DNA from: Janthinobacterium rivuli | GTDB taxonomy: Bacteria; Pseudomonadota; Gammaproteobacteria; Burkholderiales; Burkholderiaceae_D | DNA: 52,161 nt | Assembly (NCBI RefSeq): GCF_009208735.1 | Contig: NZ_WFLJ01000029.1 | Span: 1 to 52,161 of the forward strand | Reading direction: 5' to 3' | Shown: one piece after another, positions 15,389-23,754 of the stretch | Layout: each line of letters opens with the position of its first letter | Numbering within the stretch: the stretch's first letter is position 1 | Translations under genes and position numbers: made by a program | Notes under the pieces: generated by a model | Told to the model about the DNA's origin: nothing | The model's database searches: none | What the model saw: the letters and a program-made list of their open reading frames with translations, nothing else

Positions 15389-17359
15389 TTACAGCTTGAA
15401 CACGCCCACCACCTGGTTCAGCTCCTGCGCCTGCTCCTGCAAGGCGTCGGCGGCCGCGGCCGCTTCTTCCACCAGGGCCGCGTTCTGCTGGGTCACCTGG
15501 TCCATCTGGGCGATGGCCTGGTTGACTTGCTCGATGCCGCTGCGCTGCTCTTCGCTCGCCTGGGCGATCTCGGCCATGATGGTGCTCACTTGCCGCACGC
15601 TGGCCACCACCGTGTCCATGGTGGCGCTGGCCTGGCTCACTTGCGCATGGCCCAGGTCCACCGTGCCGGCGGACGCCTGGATCAAATCCTTGATGTCTTT
15701 CGCCGCTGCCGTCGAGCGCTGCGCCAGGGTGCGCACCTCGGTGGCGACGACGGCAAAGCCGCGTCCCTGTTCGCCGGCGCGGGCCGCTTCCACGGCCGCG
15801 TTCAAGGCCAGGATATTCGTCTGGAAGGCGATGCCGTCGATGACGCCGATGATGTCGGCGATCTTGCCGGAGGAACTGCGGATGGCATCCATGGTGCTGG
15901 CCACTTGCGCCACGGCCGCGCCGCCTTCCGCTGCCAGGCTGGACGAATCGTGCGCCAGCCGGCTTGCCTGCTGCGCGTGATCGACGTTCTGGCGCACGGT
16001 CGAGCTCAGTTCTTCCATCGAGGCGGCTGTTTCTTCCAGCGAACTGGCTTGCTGCTCCGTGCGGCTCGACAAGTCCAGGTTGCCGCTGGCGATTTCACCG
16101 GACGCCGTGGCGATCTGCCCGGCGCTGCCGCGCACATTGCTGACCACTTGCGACAGGTTGTCGCTGATGCGGTTCATGGCGAGCAGCAGGCGGCCGATTT
16201 CATCCAGGCTGCTGGTGTCGAGGTGCACGGTCAGGTCGCCGGCGGCGATTTGCGCGGCGGCCGTTTCGGCGGCGGCCAGCGGGCGCGACACGAGGGTGCG
16301 CACGAGCCAGTACAGCAGCAGGGCGAAGATGAGCAGGGCGATGAAACCGGAAATGGCCAGCTGGTTGCGCATCTGGCGCGCCTCCAGGGTGATCTCGTCC
16401 GTGAACGTGCCGCCCGCGATGATCCATTGCCAATCCTTGAATTGGCGGTAAAACAGCTGCTTTTCGCGCGCGCTGGCACTCGTTTCGCCCGGCGCCGTCC
16501 ACGTATAGCGCATGGCGCCGTTTTTTTGCGCCAGCATGTCCTGGATGAACAAGCGGCCATCGCTGGCCTTGAACTCGAGCGCGCTCTTGCCTTCGCTGTT
16601 CGGGTGCAGCACCAGGTGACCGTAGTTGGCGCCGGGGGCCGTGTCGACGATATAGATATAGCCCGTCTGGCCGATCTTGACCTGGCGAATCTTCTCTTTC
16701 AGCATGGCCAGATTCTTGCTGATGTCCAGGCCGATGAACAGCACGCCCACCACCTTGCCGCCCACATCGCGCACGGGATCGTACTGGGTGATGTATTGCT
16801 TGCCAAATAGGGTTGCCATGCCAACGAAGCGCTGGCCGGCGCGCAGCGGCGCATAGCTGGGGTGATTGTGGTCGAGCTGGGTGCCGATGGCCCGTTCGCC
16901 ATCCTGCTTTTTCAGCGAGGTACTGATGCGCACGAATTCATCGCCGTTGGCGGCAAAGATGGTGGCGATCACGCCCGTCTGCGCCGTGTAGCGGTCGACC
17001 AGGGCCGTGTCGAGGTTGAGCACCTTGCCGCCGTTGGCCAGCGCCGGCGTGGCCTTGCCGGCCACGGCCACCATGGCGCCCGCATCGACCGTGAACGGGC
17101 CGGGAAACTCGGCCGCGAACAGGCGCGCAAAGCTGGCCGCCTCGTTGACCATGGCGGTATGAAACACTTCCGTGGTCGTCATGACGCTATTGAGTTCGCT
17201 GGTGACGGCCGCTTCGGCACGCTGTTCCAGGGCATTGGAGGTACGGATGCTGGTCAAGGCCGTCAGGCTGGCGAGGATCAGGCTGACGAGGGAAAACGTG
17301 AAGACGGTAATCTTGCCGCCGACACTCCAGTGGCGGGGGGAGAACGAAATTGTAGGCAT
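15389..17359 (-). CDS. methyl-accepting chemotaxis protein with periplasmic Cache domain
   Basis: A 656-aa chemoreceptor. TM1 lies at about residues 18-40 (VFTFSLVSLILASLTAL). The periplasmic part contains ATIFAANGDEFVRISTSLKK and TQYDPVRDVGGKVVGVLFIG, diagnostic of the Cache3-Cache2 fused sensor, which in related receptors binds small organic acids or amino acids. TM2 (FIALLIFALLLYWLV) is followed by HAMP and a signalling hairpin with AARAGEQGRGFAVVATEVRT. The C-terminus ends LNQVVGVFKL, with no CheR-binding pentapeptide, unlike the other receptor in this window. The start at 17359 was preferred because the upstream ATG at 17395 has an AGGA only one nt away and adds a non-membrane segment. 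Weak ribosome-binding site. Confidence 0.93.
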   Translation of the reverse strand: MPTISFSPRHWSVGGKITVFTFSLVSLILASLTALTSIRTSNALEQRAEAAVTSELNSVMTTTEVFHTAMVNEAASFARLFAAEFPGPFTVDAGAMVAVAGKATPALANGGKVLNLDTALVDRYTAQTGVIATIFAANGDEFVRISTSLKKQDGERAIGTQLDHNHPSYAPLRAGQRFVGMATLFGKQYITQYDPVRDVGGKVVGVLFIGLDISKNLAMLKEKIRQVKIGQTGYIYIVDTAPGANYGHLVLHPNSEGKSALEFKASDGRLFIQDMLAQKNGAMRYTWTAPGETSASAREKQLFYRQFKDWQWIIAGGTFTDEITLEARQMRNQLAISGFIALLIFALLLYWLVRTLVSRPLAAAETAAAQIAAGDLTVHLDTSSLDEIGRLLLAMNRISDNLSQVVSNVRGSAGQIATASGEIASGNLDLSSRTEQQASSLEETAASMEELSSTVRQNVDHAQQASRLAHDSSSLAAEGGAAVAQVASTMDAIRSSSGKIADIIGVIDGIAFQTNILALNAAVEAARAGEQGRGFAVVATEVRTLAQRSTAAAKDIKDLIQASAGTVDLGHAQVSQASATMDTVVASVRQVSTIMAEIAQASEEQRSGIEQVNQAIAQMDQVTQQNAALVEEAAAAADALQEQAQELNQVVGVFKL

Positions 17360-17881
17360 AGTGTGAGTCTGGCAAAGGGTAATCAGCTCGGCCATTCCTG
17401 GTCATGACATGACACGCGGGGAGGGGATCTGGTGGGGAATGCGTTTGAAACGGAGGCGCGCCGGCTTGGGGGCCGCGCACAGGCAAGCTGGATTTCAGGG
17501 CGCGATGATAGCATGTCGCTTGCCTTTTGTTACTAAGTGTTTCCCGCAGGAATCATTTTTTTTCGCGTAAAAACATCATCCACATCAAGATTTTCAAGAA
17601 TGGGGTATTGACTTTCTTGATTTCAATGGAACATGCTGAACTCGATCGCTGGCCGATGATGCGATTTTTCTCACAAATGTTTCACTTTGTAATGAATGAA
17701 ACGCCGCCTTTAATCCGCGTTTAAGCTTCCAGGAAGAAACTGATATTCCTTGGGAGACTGCCAGGCCGTATCCTGTAGAATAATATGCAGACCAGTCGTG
17801 TATCCCCCTTACTGTCTTGCTGGCTGGCGCATGCCTCTCTGCGCCGCCTGGAATTGATTCAACTAATTTTCGGAGAAGCCG
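17360..17881. other. 522-bp gap upstream of prc and of the Cache chemoreceptor
   Basis: A divergent intergenic region with AT-rich stretches (17535-17620). I see TTGACT at about 17607, an inverted repeat GTTTCA (17679-17684) / TGAAAC (17697-17702), and TAGAAT at about 17776 as a possible -10 for prc, but no pair with proper spacing. Short frames here show no family signal and no ribosome-binding sites. The length is unusual for these genes. Confidence 0.45.
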
Positions 17882-20149
17882 ATGAAGAAGCAAATGATGC
17901 TGGTCACCCTGGTGCTTGCCCTGTCAGCCCACGCTGGCGCAGCCCAGACGGACAAGAGCGCCGCTCCTCCGCTACCCATGAAGCCGCTGGCCCAGCAAAC
18001 GCAGGCCGCCTTGTGGGCCTCGCGCGTATTGACGCGCGTCCATTACAAGGCCATGCCGCTCGATGACGCCATGTCGGAGAAAATCTTCGACCGTTACTTC
18101 AAGTCGCTGGACGCGGAAAAATTGTTTTTCGTGCAGGCCGACGTCGACCGCTTCGCACCGCTGCGCACCAAGCTCGATGACGCCATCATCAATGAAGACT
18201 TGACGGCGCCGTTTGCCATCTACAACCTGTACCAGCAACGTTTCGACGAGCGCATGGCGTATGCGCGTGAATTGCTGAAAACCAAATTCGACTTCACGGC
18301 CGACGAGAGTTACCAGATCGACCGCGAAAAGGCCGCCTGGCCGAAGAACGACGAGGAAGTGCGCGACCTGTGGCGCAAGCGCGTCAAGAACGACTGGCTG
18401 CGCCTGAAGCTGGCGGGCAAGGAAGACAAGGCCATCCGCGAGACCCTGGACAAGCGCTATGAAAGCTACACGACCCGTTCGCGCAAGCTCAACAGCGAAG
18501 ACGTGTTTCAGATCTTCATGAACGCGTACGCCATGTCGATCGAGCCGCATACCAATTACCTGGGCCCGCGCGCCTCGGACAACTTCGACATCGCCATGCG
18601 GCTGTCGCTCGAAGGTATCGGCGCCGTGCTGCAGACGCGCGACGAATACACGGTGGTGCGCGAAGTCGTGCCGGGCAGCCCGGCCGGCTTGTCGGGCAAG
18701 CTGAAAGTGGGCGACCGCATCGTCGGCGTGGGGCAGGGCGAAAGCGGCCCCATCACCGAAGTGCTGGGCATGCGCATCGATGACGTGGTGCAGCTGATCC
18801 GCGGCGCCAAGGATTCCGTGGTGCGCCTCGACATCCTGCCGGCCGACGCCGGCCCCGACGCCAAGCATGTGGTCTTGCCGCTGGTGCGCAAGAAAATCAG
18901 CATGGAAGAGCAGGCAGCGAAGAAATCGATCATCGAAGTGCGCGACAACGGCGTCAAGCGCCGCATCGGCGTCATTTCCCTGCCGACGTTCTACCAGGAC
19001 TTCGAAGCGCGCCGCCGAGGCGACAAGGACTTCAAGAGCGCCACGCGCGACGTCAGCCGTTTGCTGGCCGAGTTGAAGAAGGACAAGGTCGACAACGTCC
19101 TGATCGACTTGCGCAACAACGGCGGCGGTTCGCTGAACGAAGCCGTCGAACTGACGGGCCTGTTCATCGACAAGGGGCCTGTCGTGATGCAGCGCAATGC
19201 CGAAGGCAAGGTTGACGTGGAAAGCGATACGAATGCCGGCCTGGCCTGGGATGGCCCGATGGGCGTGCTGATCAATCGCGGCTCGGCTTCCGCCTCTGAA
19301 ATTTTCGCCGCCGCCGTGCAGGACTACGGTCGTGGCGTCATCATCGGCGAAGGCAGTTTCGGCAAGGGCACGGTGCAGACCCTGTTCAACCTCGACCGTT
19401 TCGGCGGCAGCGAGAAAGCCCGTTTCGGCGAGCTGAAAATGACCATCGCGCAGTTCTTCCGCATCAATGGCGGCACCACGCAGTTGCGCGGCGTCACGCC
19501 CGACATCAAGCTGCCAGCCATGTCGGACGCGGAAAACTTCGGCGAATCGAGCTATGACAATGCCTTGCCGTGGGTGGCCATCAAGCCGGCGCCGTACATG
19601 CCGACGGGCGACCTGAAGGACATCGTGCCGCTGCTGGACAAGAAACATGAAGCGCGCGTGGCCAAGGACAAGGATTTCCAGTACTTGCTCGATGACATCG
19701 CCCTGGTCGTCAAGCAGCGCAAGGAAAACCAGATCTCGCTCAATGAAACCGTGCGCCGCAAGGAGCGCGACGCCCAGGAAGCGCGCGCCAAGGCGCGTGA
19801 AAAACGCCTGATCGCGCAGATTGCGAATCCTGCCGACGACCTGGTGGTGATTCCCGATCCGAAAGACGTGCTGAAGGGTGCGAAAGCGGCCAACAAGACG
19901 GCCAAGCAGATCGCCGCCGTGAAGGGCGCCTTGCGCACCGACGACGGCTTGCAGGGCGATGAGCGCGCCCTGAGCGCGGAACTCGACGCCGAAACGGCCG
20001 CCAAGAGCGCCAAGGACGTGCTGCTGAACGAGACGGCGCGCATCCTGGCCGATGAAGTGGCGCTGATCAAGGCCGATACCCGCATGGCGTCCAAGGTCTT
20101 GCCGTATGGCGCCGACATCAAGGGCACGCCGGTGACGGCAGCGAAGTAA
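17882..20149 (+). CDS. prc: carboxy-terminal processing protease (tail-specific protease)
   Basis: A 755-aa periplasmic S41 protease that degrades proteins with exposed non-polar C-termini and trims envelope proteins. Residues 1-20 are a signal peptide (LALSAHAGAAQ). An N-terminal helical domain precedes a PDZ domain (residues about 235-330, GIGAVLQTRDEYTVVREVVP) and the S41 core with DVLIDLRNNGGG-type motif (here NVLIDLRNNGGGSLNEA), the nucleophile in INRGSASASEIFA, and the general-base lysine in GEGSFGKGTVQ. The C-terminal quarter, rich in K/E, matches the DUF3340-type tail of Prc. Start ATG at 17882 with CGGAGAAG six nt upstream. Followed by a strong terminator and the first short RNA gene. 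Confidence 0.95.
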   Translation: MKKQMMLVTLVLALSAHAGAAQTDKSAAPPLPMKPLAQQTQAALWASRVLTRVHYKAMPLDDAMSEKIFDRYFKSLDAEKLFFVQADVDRFAPLRTKLDDAIINEDLTAPFAIYNLYQQRFDERMAYARELLKTKFDFTADESYQIDREKAAWPKNDEEVRDLWRKRVKNDWLRLKLAGKEDKAIRETLDKRYESYTTRSRKLNSEDVFQIFMNAYAMSIEPHTNYLGPRASDNFDIAMRLSLEGIGAVLQTRDEYTVVREVVPGSPAGLSGKLKVGDRIVGVGQGESGPITEVLGMRIDDVVQLIRGAKDSVVRLDILPADAGPDAKHVVLPLVRKKISMEEQAAKKSIIEVRDNGVKRRIGVISLPTFYQDFEARRRGDKDFKSATRDVSRLLAELKKDKVDNVLIDLRNNGGGSLNEAVELTGLFIDKGPVVMQRNAEGKVDVESDTNAGLAWDGPMGVLINRGSASASEIFAAAVQDYGRGVIIGEGSFGKGTVQTLFNLDRFGGSEKARFGELKMTIAQFFRINGGTTQLRGVTPDIKLPAMSDAENFGESSYDNALPWVAIKPAPYMPTGDLKDIVPLLDKKHEARVAKDKDFQYLLDDIALVVKQRKENQISLNETVRRKERDAQEARAKAREKRLIAQIANPADDLVVIPDPKDVLKGAKAANKTAKQIAAVKGALRTDDGLQGDERALSAELDAETAAKSAKDVLLNETARILADEVALIKADTRMASKVLPYGADIKGTPVTAAK

Positions 20150-20167
20150 AGCGGTGCACGCAGCGGA

Positions 20168-20199
20168 AAGCCGGTTCCTTGCGGAGCCGGCTTTTTTTT
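20168..20199 (+). terminator. Rho-independent terminator of prc
   Basis: AAGCCGGTTCC (20168-20178), loop TTGC, GGAGCCGGCTT (20183-20193; one G-U pair), followed by a run of T to 20199. Confidence 0.9.
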
Positions 20200-20243
20200 C
20201 ATCAGTTATCTGCTTGGTGTATTTCTATTATTCCAACAATCAA

Positions 20244-20273
20244 TTGGATTAATATGCCGCGACGCAGCATAAT
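20244..20273 (+). promoter_or_regulatory. promoter of short RNA copy A
   Basis: -35 TTGGAT (20244-20249) and -10 CATAAT (20268-20273) with an 18-nt spacer. The spacer holds the dyad ATGCCGC-GAC-GCAGCAT (20254-20270), one mismatch. Confidence 0.7.
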
Positions 20274-20277
20274 TCAC

Positions 20278-20340
20278 CTGTCTCCTCTATTCTCCTCCAA
20301 GAAAATAGATTCAGCCCGCTCTCGCAGCGGGCTTTTTTTT
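20278..20340 (+). ncRNA. short RNA, repeat family copy A
   Basis: A predicted transcript of about 60 nt, no coding potential. It starts five nt past the -10 with CTGTCTCC, then a hairpin CTATTCTC (20287-20294), loop CTCCAA, GAAAATAG (20301-20308) with one C-A mismatch, and ends in the terminator hairpin AGCCCGCT (20313-20320) / AGCGGGCT (20326-20333) and eight T. Hairpin 1 exposes CTCCTCC, complementary to Shine-Dalgarno sequences. Similar blocks, from about 60 bp upstream of the start to the T-run, recur at 22.7, 25.1, 26.1 and 28.7 kb on the same strand. The transcript start is estimated, not seen. It could instead be just a mobile terminator repeat, but the conserved promoter argues against that. 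Confidence 0.72.
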
Positions 20341-20343
20341 GCC

Positions 20344-21270
20344 TCAGATTTTGTGCGCGGGCAGTTGTACGTCGGGCTGGGCGGCCAGCAGGGCCGTGAT
20401 CCAGCCGGCAAATGCCTGCAGCTTGGGCGTGGCCAGACGGCCTTGCGGCGTCAGCAGCGACATCGGCATGGGCGTGGGCGGGTGATCGGCCAGCACGGCC
20501 ACCAGGGCGCCACTGTCGAGGTGGGCGCGCACCTGGTACATGGCCGCCTGTGCCAGGCCCAGCCCCTGCAGTGCGCAGGCGACGCTGGCGTCGGCGTCGT
20601 TGACGGCGATGGGGCCGGCCATCTGCACGCGCGCCACTTCACTTTCCTGTAGAAAGTCCCAATCGAAGGCGCGTCCCGTGCGCCCTGAAAAATGCATGAT
20701 GGCCCGGTGCGCGGCCAGGTCGGCCAGGGTGTGCGGCGTGCCGTGGCGCGCCAGGTAGGCAGGGGACGCGCAGGTAACGAAGCGCATCAGGCCGACCTGC
20801 TTGCCGATGAAGGCGGAATCTTGCAAGGTGCCCACGCGCAAGGCGCAATCGATGCCTTCCTGCGTCAGGTCGACCAAGCGGTCCGTCAGGCTCAGCTGCA
20901 GTTGCACGTCCGGCCAGGCGGCGTGAAACTGCGCGATATGGGGAATGATCAGGCGCCGGCCTACCGTGTTGGGCAGGTTGATGCGCAGCAAGCCACGTGG
21001 TTTTTTCGCATCGGGCCCACGGAAGGCCAGTTCCGCCGTGTCGACGGCTTTCAAAATGTCGAGGCAATGGCGAAAGTACTCGGCTCCTTCCGGCGTCAGC
21101 GACAAGCGGCGCGTGGTTCGCTGCAGCAATTGCGTGCCCAGGTAGGCTTCCAGTTTTTGCAGGGTGGCCGTCAGCGCGGCGCGCGGCAAATTCAGGGTTT
21201 CGGCCGCCTTGGAAAAACTGTTGGCTTCGACGATGCGCACGAAGGTTTGCATGGCCTTGATCTTGTCCAT
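20344..21270 (-). CDS. LysR-family transcriptional regulator (divergent to MFS gene)
   Basis: A 308-aa LysR regulator starting MDKIKAMQTFVRIVEANSFS. The HTH is at residues about 18-60 (SKAAETLNLPRAALTATLQK), then the effector-binding domain (GLLRINLPNTVGRRLIIPHI, LQLSLTDRLVDLTQEGIDCAL). This matches the CrgA/DsdC-like subgroup that controls transporters and oxidative enzymes. An ATG seven codons upstream (21291) is possible but non-typical. It faces an MFS gene across 114 bp with an inverted repeat, so it likely regulates that gene and itself. The inducer is unknown. Its stop is only 3 nt past the short RNA block on the opposite strand. Confidence 0.9.
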   Translation of the reverse strand: MDKIKAMQTFVRIVEANSFSKAAETLNLPRAALTATLQKLEAYLGTQLLQRTTRRLSLTPEGAEYFRHCLDILKAVDTAELAFRGPDAKKPRGLLRINLPNTVGRRLIIPHIAQFHAAWPDVQLQLSLTDRLVDLTQEGIDCALRVGTLQDSAFIGKQVGLMRFVTCASPAYLARHGTPHTLADLAAHRAIMHFSGRTGRAFDWDFLQESEVARVQMAGPIAVNDADASVACALQGLGLAQAAMYQVRAHLDSGALVAVLADHPPTPMPMSLLTPQGRLATPKLQAFAGWITALLAAQPDVQLPAHKI

Positions 21271-21320
21271 GGGATAGCTTTCATTGTTCATATTATGTGA
21301 AAAGTGTAGATCGATTATGC

Positions 21321-21335
21321 CCTAATTATCTTAGG
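21321..21335. promoter_or_regulatory. LysR-type operator candidate CCTAA-N5-TTAGG
   Basis: A perfect 5-bp inverted repeat (21321-21325 and 21331-21335) in the LysR/MFS divergent spacer; a third half-site CCTAG is at 21346-21350, next to a TAGAAT (21348-21353) that may be the MFS -10. Confidence 0.55.
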
Positions 21336-21384
21336 CCCGGTTTTGCCTAGAATGGCTACATCCCTACCGAACCGAGGAAACAAC

Positions 21385-22599
21385 ATGAACAAGGCCTCAC
21401 CTTCCGCTCCCCACGATATTTCACCCGCCATGGTACTGCTGCTGGCCATCGCTTCCGGCCTGATCGTGGCCAATCTGTATTACGCGCAAACCCTCGTCGG
21501 GCCCATCAGCGCCTCGACGGGCCTGTCGGCCAAGGCGGCCGGGCTGATCGTCACCCTGACGCAAGTCGGCTATACCTTGGGCCTGCTGTTTGTCGTGCCT
21601 CTGGGCGACTTGCTGGAAAACCGCCGCCTGATCGTCTCCGCCTTGCTGGTGACGGCCACGGCGCTGGTGGTGGCGGCCCTTTCCACTGGCGCCATCGTGT
21701 TCCTGGCCGCGGCGCTGGCCATCGGCCTCGGATCCGTGGCGGCGCAAGTGATCGTGCCGTTTGCCGCCCACCTGTCGCAGGAAGCGACGCGGGGGCAGAC
21801 GGTGGGCAAGGTGGTCAGCGGCTTGTTGCTGGGCATCATGCTGGCCCGTCCCGTGGCGTCGCTGGTGGCGGCCCACGCGAGCTGGCATGTGGTGTTTGGC
21901 GGCGCCGCCGTGCTGATGGTGCTGCTGGCGCTGGTGCTGCGCCGCGCCTTGCCCGTGCGCCAGCCGGTGTCGAGCATGCGCTATCCTGCCTTGATGGCTT
22001 CGCTGTGGCATTTGCTGCTGGGCACGCCCGTGCTGCGCCGCCGCGCCGCCTATCACGCTGGCCTGTTTGGCGCCTTCAGCCTGTTCTGGACCGTCACGCC
22101 GCTGGTGCTGGCCAGCCCCGCGTTCGGTCTGTCTCAAACGGGCATCGCCATCTTTGCCCTGGTGGGCATGGCGGGCGCCGTCGCTTCGCCGATCGCCGGC
22201 CGCCTGGCCGATGCGGGCCACACCTTGCCTGCCACGGCCGCCGCGCTGGCCCTGGGCATCGTCGCCTTTGCCTTGCCGATGTTGGCGCCAACGTCGAAAC
22301 ACCTGGCGCTGGGCTTGCTGGTGCTGGCCTCCATCGTGCTCGACATGGGCGTGGCGGCGAATCTGGTGTTGGGCCAGCGCGCCATCTTCAGCCTGGGCGC
22401 GGAAGTGCGGGGCCGCCTGAACGGCCTGTATTTCGCCCTGTTCTTCGCCGGTGGCGCTGCCGGCTCGGCCATCGGCGCCTGGGTATATGCCAGCTACGGC
22501 TGGCAAGCAACCTTGCTGACCGGCATGGCGTTTCCGGGCCTGGCCATGCTGGTGTGGCTGGGAGAATTTTTGCCGCAAGCCACGCGTCGCACGGCTTGA
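21385..22599 (+). CDS. MFS transporter
   Basis: A 404-aa inner-membrane transporter of the major facilitator superfamily with about 12 predicted membrane helices. Helix 1 is MVLLLAIASGLIVANLYYAQ; motif A-like sequence follows helix 2 (PLGDLLENRRLI), and the second half begins near HAGLFGAFSLFWTVTPLVLA. Proton-driven export of small molecules is the usual role in this subfamily (sugar- or drug-efflux type); sequence alone cannot name the substrate. ATG at 21385 with GAGGAAACAAC upstream was chosen over 21343, which lacks a site. Divergently regulated by the adjacent LysR gene. Confidence 0.9.
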   Translation: MNKASPSAPHDISPAMVLLLAIASGLIVANLYYAQTLVGPISASTGLSAKAAGLIVTLTQVGYTLGLLFVVPLGDLLENRRLIVSALLVTATALVVAALSTGAIVFLAAALAIGLGSVAAQVIVPFAAHLSQEATRGQTVGKVVSGLLLGIMLARPVASLVAAHASWHVVFGGAAVLMVLLALVLRRALPVRQPVSSMRYPALMASLWHLLLGTPVLRRRAAYHAGLFGAFSLFWTVTPLVLASPAFGLSQTGIAIFALVGMAGAVASPIAGRLADAGHTLPATAAALALGIVAFALPMLAPTSKHLALGLLVLASIVLDMGVAANLVLGQRAIFSLGAEVRGRLNGLYFALFFAGGAAGSAIGAWVYASYGWQATLLTGMAFPGLAMLVWLGEFLPQATRRTA

Positions 22600-22655
22600 A
22601 ACCCTGATGGCGACTCATTATCACTGACAGGAATTTCTATCATCATGAATATAAA

Positions 22656-22685
22656 GTGGCGTGATATGCCGCGATGCCGCAAGAT
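22656..22685 (+). promoter_or_regulatory. promoter-like region of short RNA copy B
   Basis: By alignment to copy A, -35 is GTGGCG (22656-22661) and -10 is CAAGAT (22680-22685), both poor, with the same 18-nt spacing. The dyad in the spacer is partly lost (ATGCCGC-GAT-GCCGCAA). Confidence 0.4.
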
Positions 22686-22689
22686 GCAC

Positions 22690-22751
22690 CTGTCTCCTCT
22701 ATCTCCTCCAAGGAAATAGATTCAGCCCGCTTCCATAGCGGGCTTTTTTTT
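22690..22751 (+). ncRNA. short RNA, repeat family copy B
   Basis: Same plan as copy A. Hairpin 1 is CTATCTCC (22699-22706), loop TCCAA, GGAAATAG (22712-22719); relative to copy A the pair nearest the loop but one is C-G rather than T-A. The terminator stem is identical (AGCCCGCT / AGCGGGCT, 22724-22744), but its loop is TCCAT instead of CTCGC. T-run to 22751. The promoter is the weakest of the five, so this copy may be poorly expressed. It sits after the MFS gene and before the pentapeptide gene, which is on the other strand. Confidence 0.65.
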
Positions 22752-22762
22752 GCCTTTTTACA

Positions 22763-23446
22763 TTAAATCACCACCAGGTCCAGCGCCCGCATGAAGTTGG
22801 CCGCCTGCGCATGCGTGATGACGGCGCCTTTCAGCAAGGACGCTTCGCTCAATTTGAATCCGTCGATATCGGCGCCGCGCAAGTCCGCGCCCTGGAATTT
22901 CGCCAGTTTGATGGTGGCATTGCGCAGGCTGCCCCCTTCGAAGACGGCTTCGCGGAAGTCGCAGCCGGCCAGGTAGGCGTCGGAAAAATCCAGCTGTTTT
23001 AATGTTGCCTTGCGGAAGGAAAAGCCGCGCAGGTCGGCGCCCACCAGCAGGCTGTCTTCGAAGGTGAGGCCCAGGTGGGCCACTTCCTCGAACGAGGCGC
23101 CCGTCAGCTTGCAGCCGCGGTAGGTGACCGACGCCAGCTTGGCGCGCCGCCATTTCGTGTTGTTCAGGTCGCAGCCTTCAAACGTGGCGTCGACGGCGTC
23201 GACGGATTCGAAATCGGCGCTGCCCGCGCGGCAGCGGCGCCAGGTGCTGCGTGCCAGTTTGCTGGCGAACATATTGGTGTCGGCAAAGGTGCAGCGCTCG
23301 AAGGTGCAGCCTTGCAGATCGAGGCGCGACAGGTCTTCGCCGTCGAACGCGCACTCGATGAAGTGGCGCACGGGCAGGGCCAGCTGCTGCTCGATGCCGG
23401 CGCGGTCCAGGGTCATGCCAGTTGCTGCGGTGTCGTGTGTTGCCAT
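22763..23446 (-). CDS. pentapeptide-repeat protein (Qnr/McbG-like length)
   Basis: A 227-aa protein made almost wholly of A(D/N)Lxx pentapeptide repeats (for example LDLQGCTFERCTFADTNMF, KLTGASFEEVAHLGLTFED, NATIKLAKFQGADLRGADID). The fold is a right-handed quadrilateral beta-helix. Members of about this size (Qnr, McbG, MfpA) mimic DNA and shield gyrase, but the family also has many unrelated roles, so I do not assign one. The start at 23446 has AGGA nine nt upstream; frames extending further upstream are not repeat-like. Ends with a short non-repeat tail (ANFMRALDLVVI). Confidence 0.88.
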   Translation of the reverse strand: MATHDTAATGMTLDRAGIEQQLALPVRHFIECAFDGEDLSRLDLQGCTFERCTFADTNMFASKLARSTWRRCRAGSADFESVDAVDATFEGCDLNNTKWRRAKLASVTYRGCKLTGASFEEVAHLGLTFEDSLLVGADLRGFSFRKATLKQLDFSDAYLAGCDFREAVFEGGSLRNATIKLAKFQGADLRGADIDGFKLSEASLLKGAVITHAQAANFMRALDLVVI

Positions 23447-23754
23447 CCGTCTCATTCCTAAAGTGAAGCAGGGGAGGGATGGCGCGGCGGGAAAATGCAC
23501 GAACCAGAACACCTCCCCGGCTGGTGTAACAGCCAAGGGGCAGCGCCGTGGGTCCGCGTGGGCGGGAGCATGCCGGACGGTGCCGGGCACTTACCGGGTT
23601 ACCAACCGGTGCGCTCATTTTCGATCAGCGCGTATTGTAGCCTGTCCGAATCGGCCTTGCCAATGTCGGCAAAGCCGGGTTAGTATCTTCTCAGGCGCAG
23701 CCACCGCGCCAACGTCGCTCGGACGGATCCGGGCGCTTACGTACAGAGATCATC
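23447..23754. other. 308-bp divergent gap before alaC
   Basis: Between the pentapeptide gene and alaC. It holds the alaC promoter and dyad described separately. The part nearer the pentapeptide gene (23447-23600) has no recognised signal. Confidence 0.5.
23653..23686 (+). promoter_or_regulatory. alaC promoter with overlapping dyad
   Basis: -35 TTGCCA (23657-23662), 18-nt spacer, -10 TAGTAT (23681-23686). An inverted repeat GGCCTTGCC (23653-23661) / GGCAAAGCC (23668-23676), one mismatch, covers the -35 and could be an operator. Confidence 0.5.

Noticed and set aside
17527..17893. Small frames upstream of prc on both strands
   Set aside because: No ribosome-binding sites or recognisable domains; one crosses the prc start.
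23447..23754. Riboswitch upstream of alaC
   Set aside because: No known aptamer pattern was recognised; the hairpins in this spacer are short and better explained as operator dyads.
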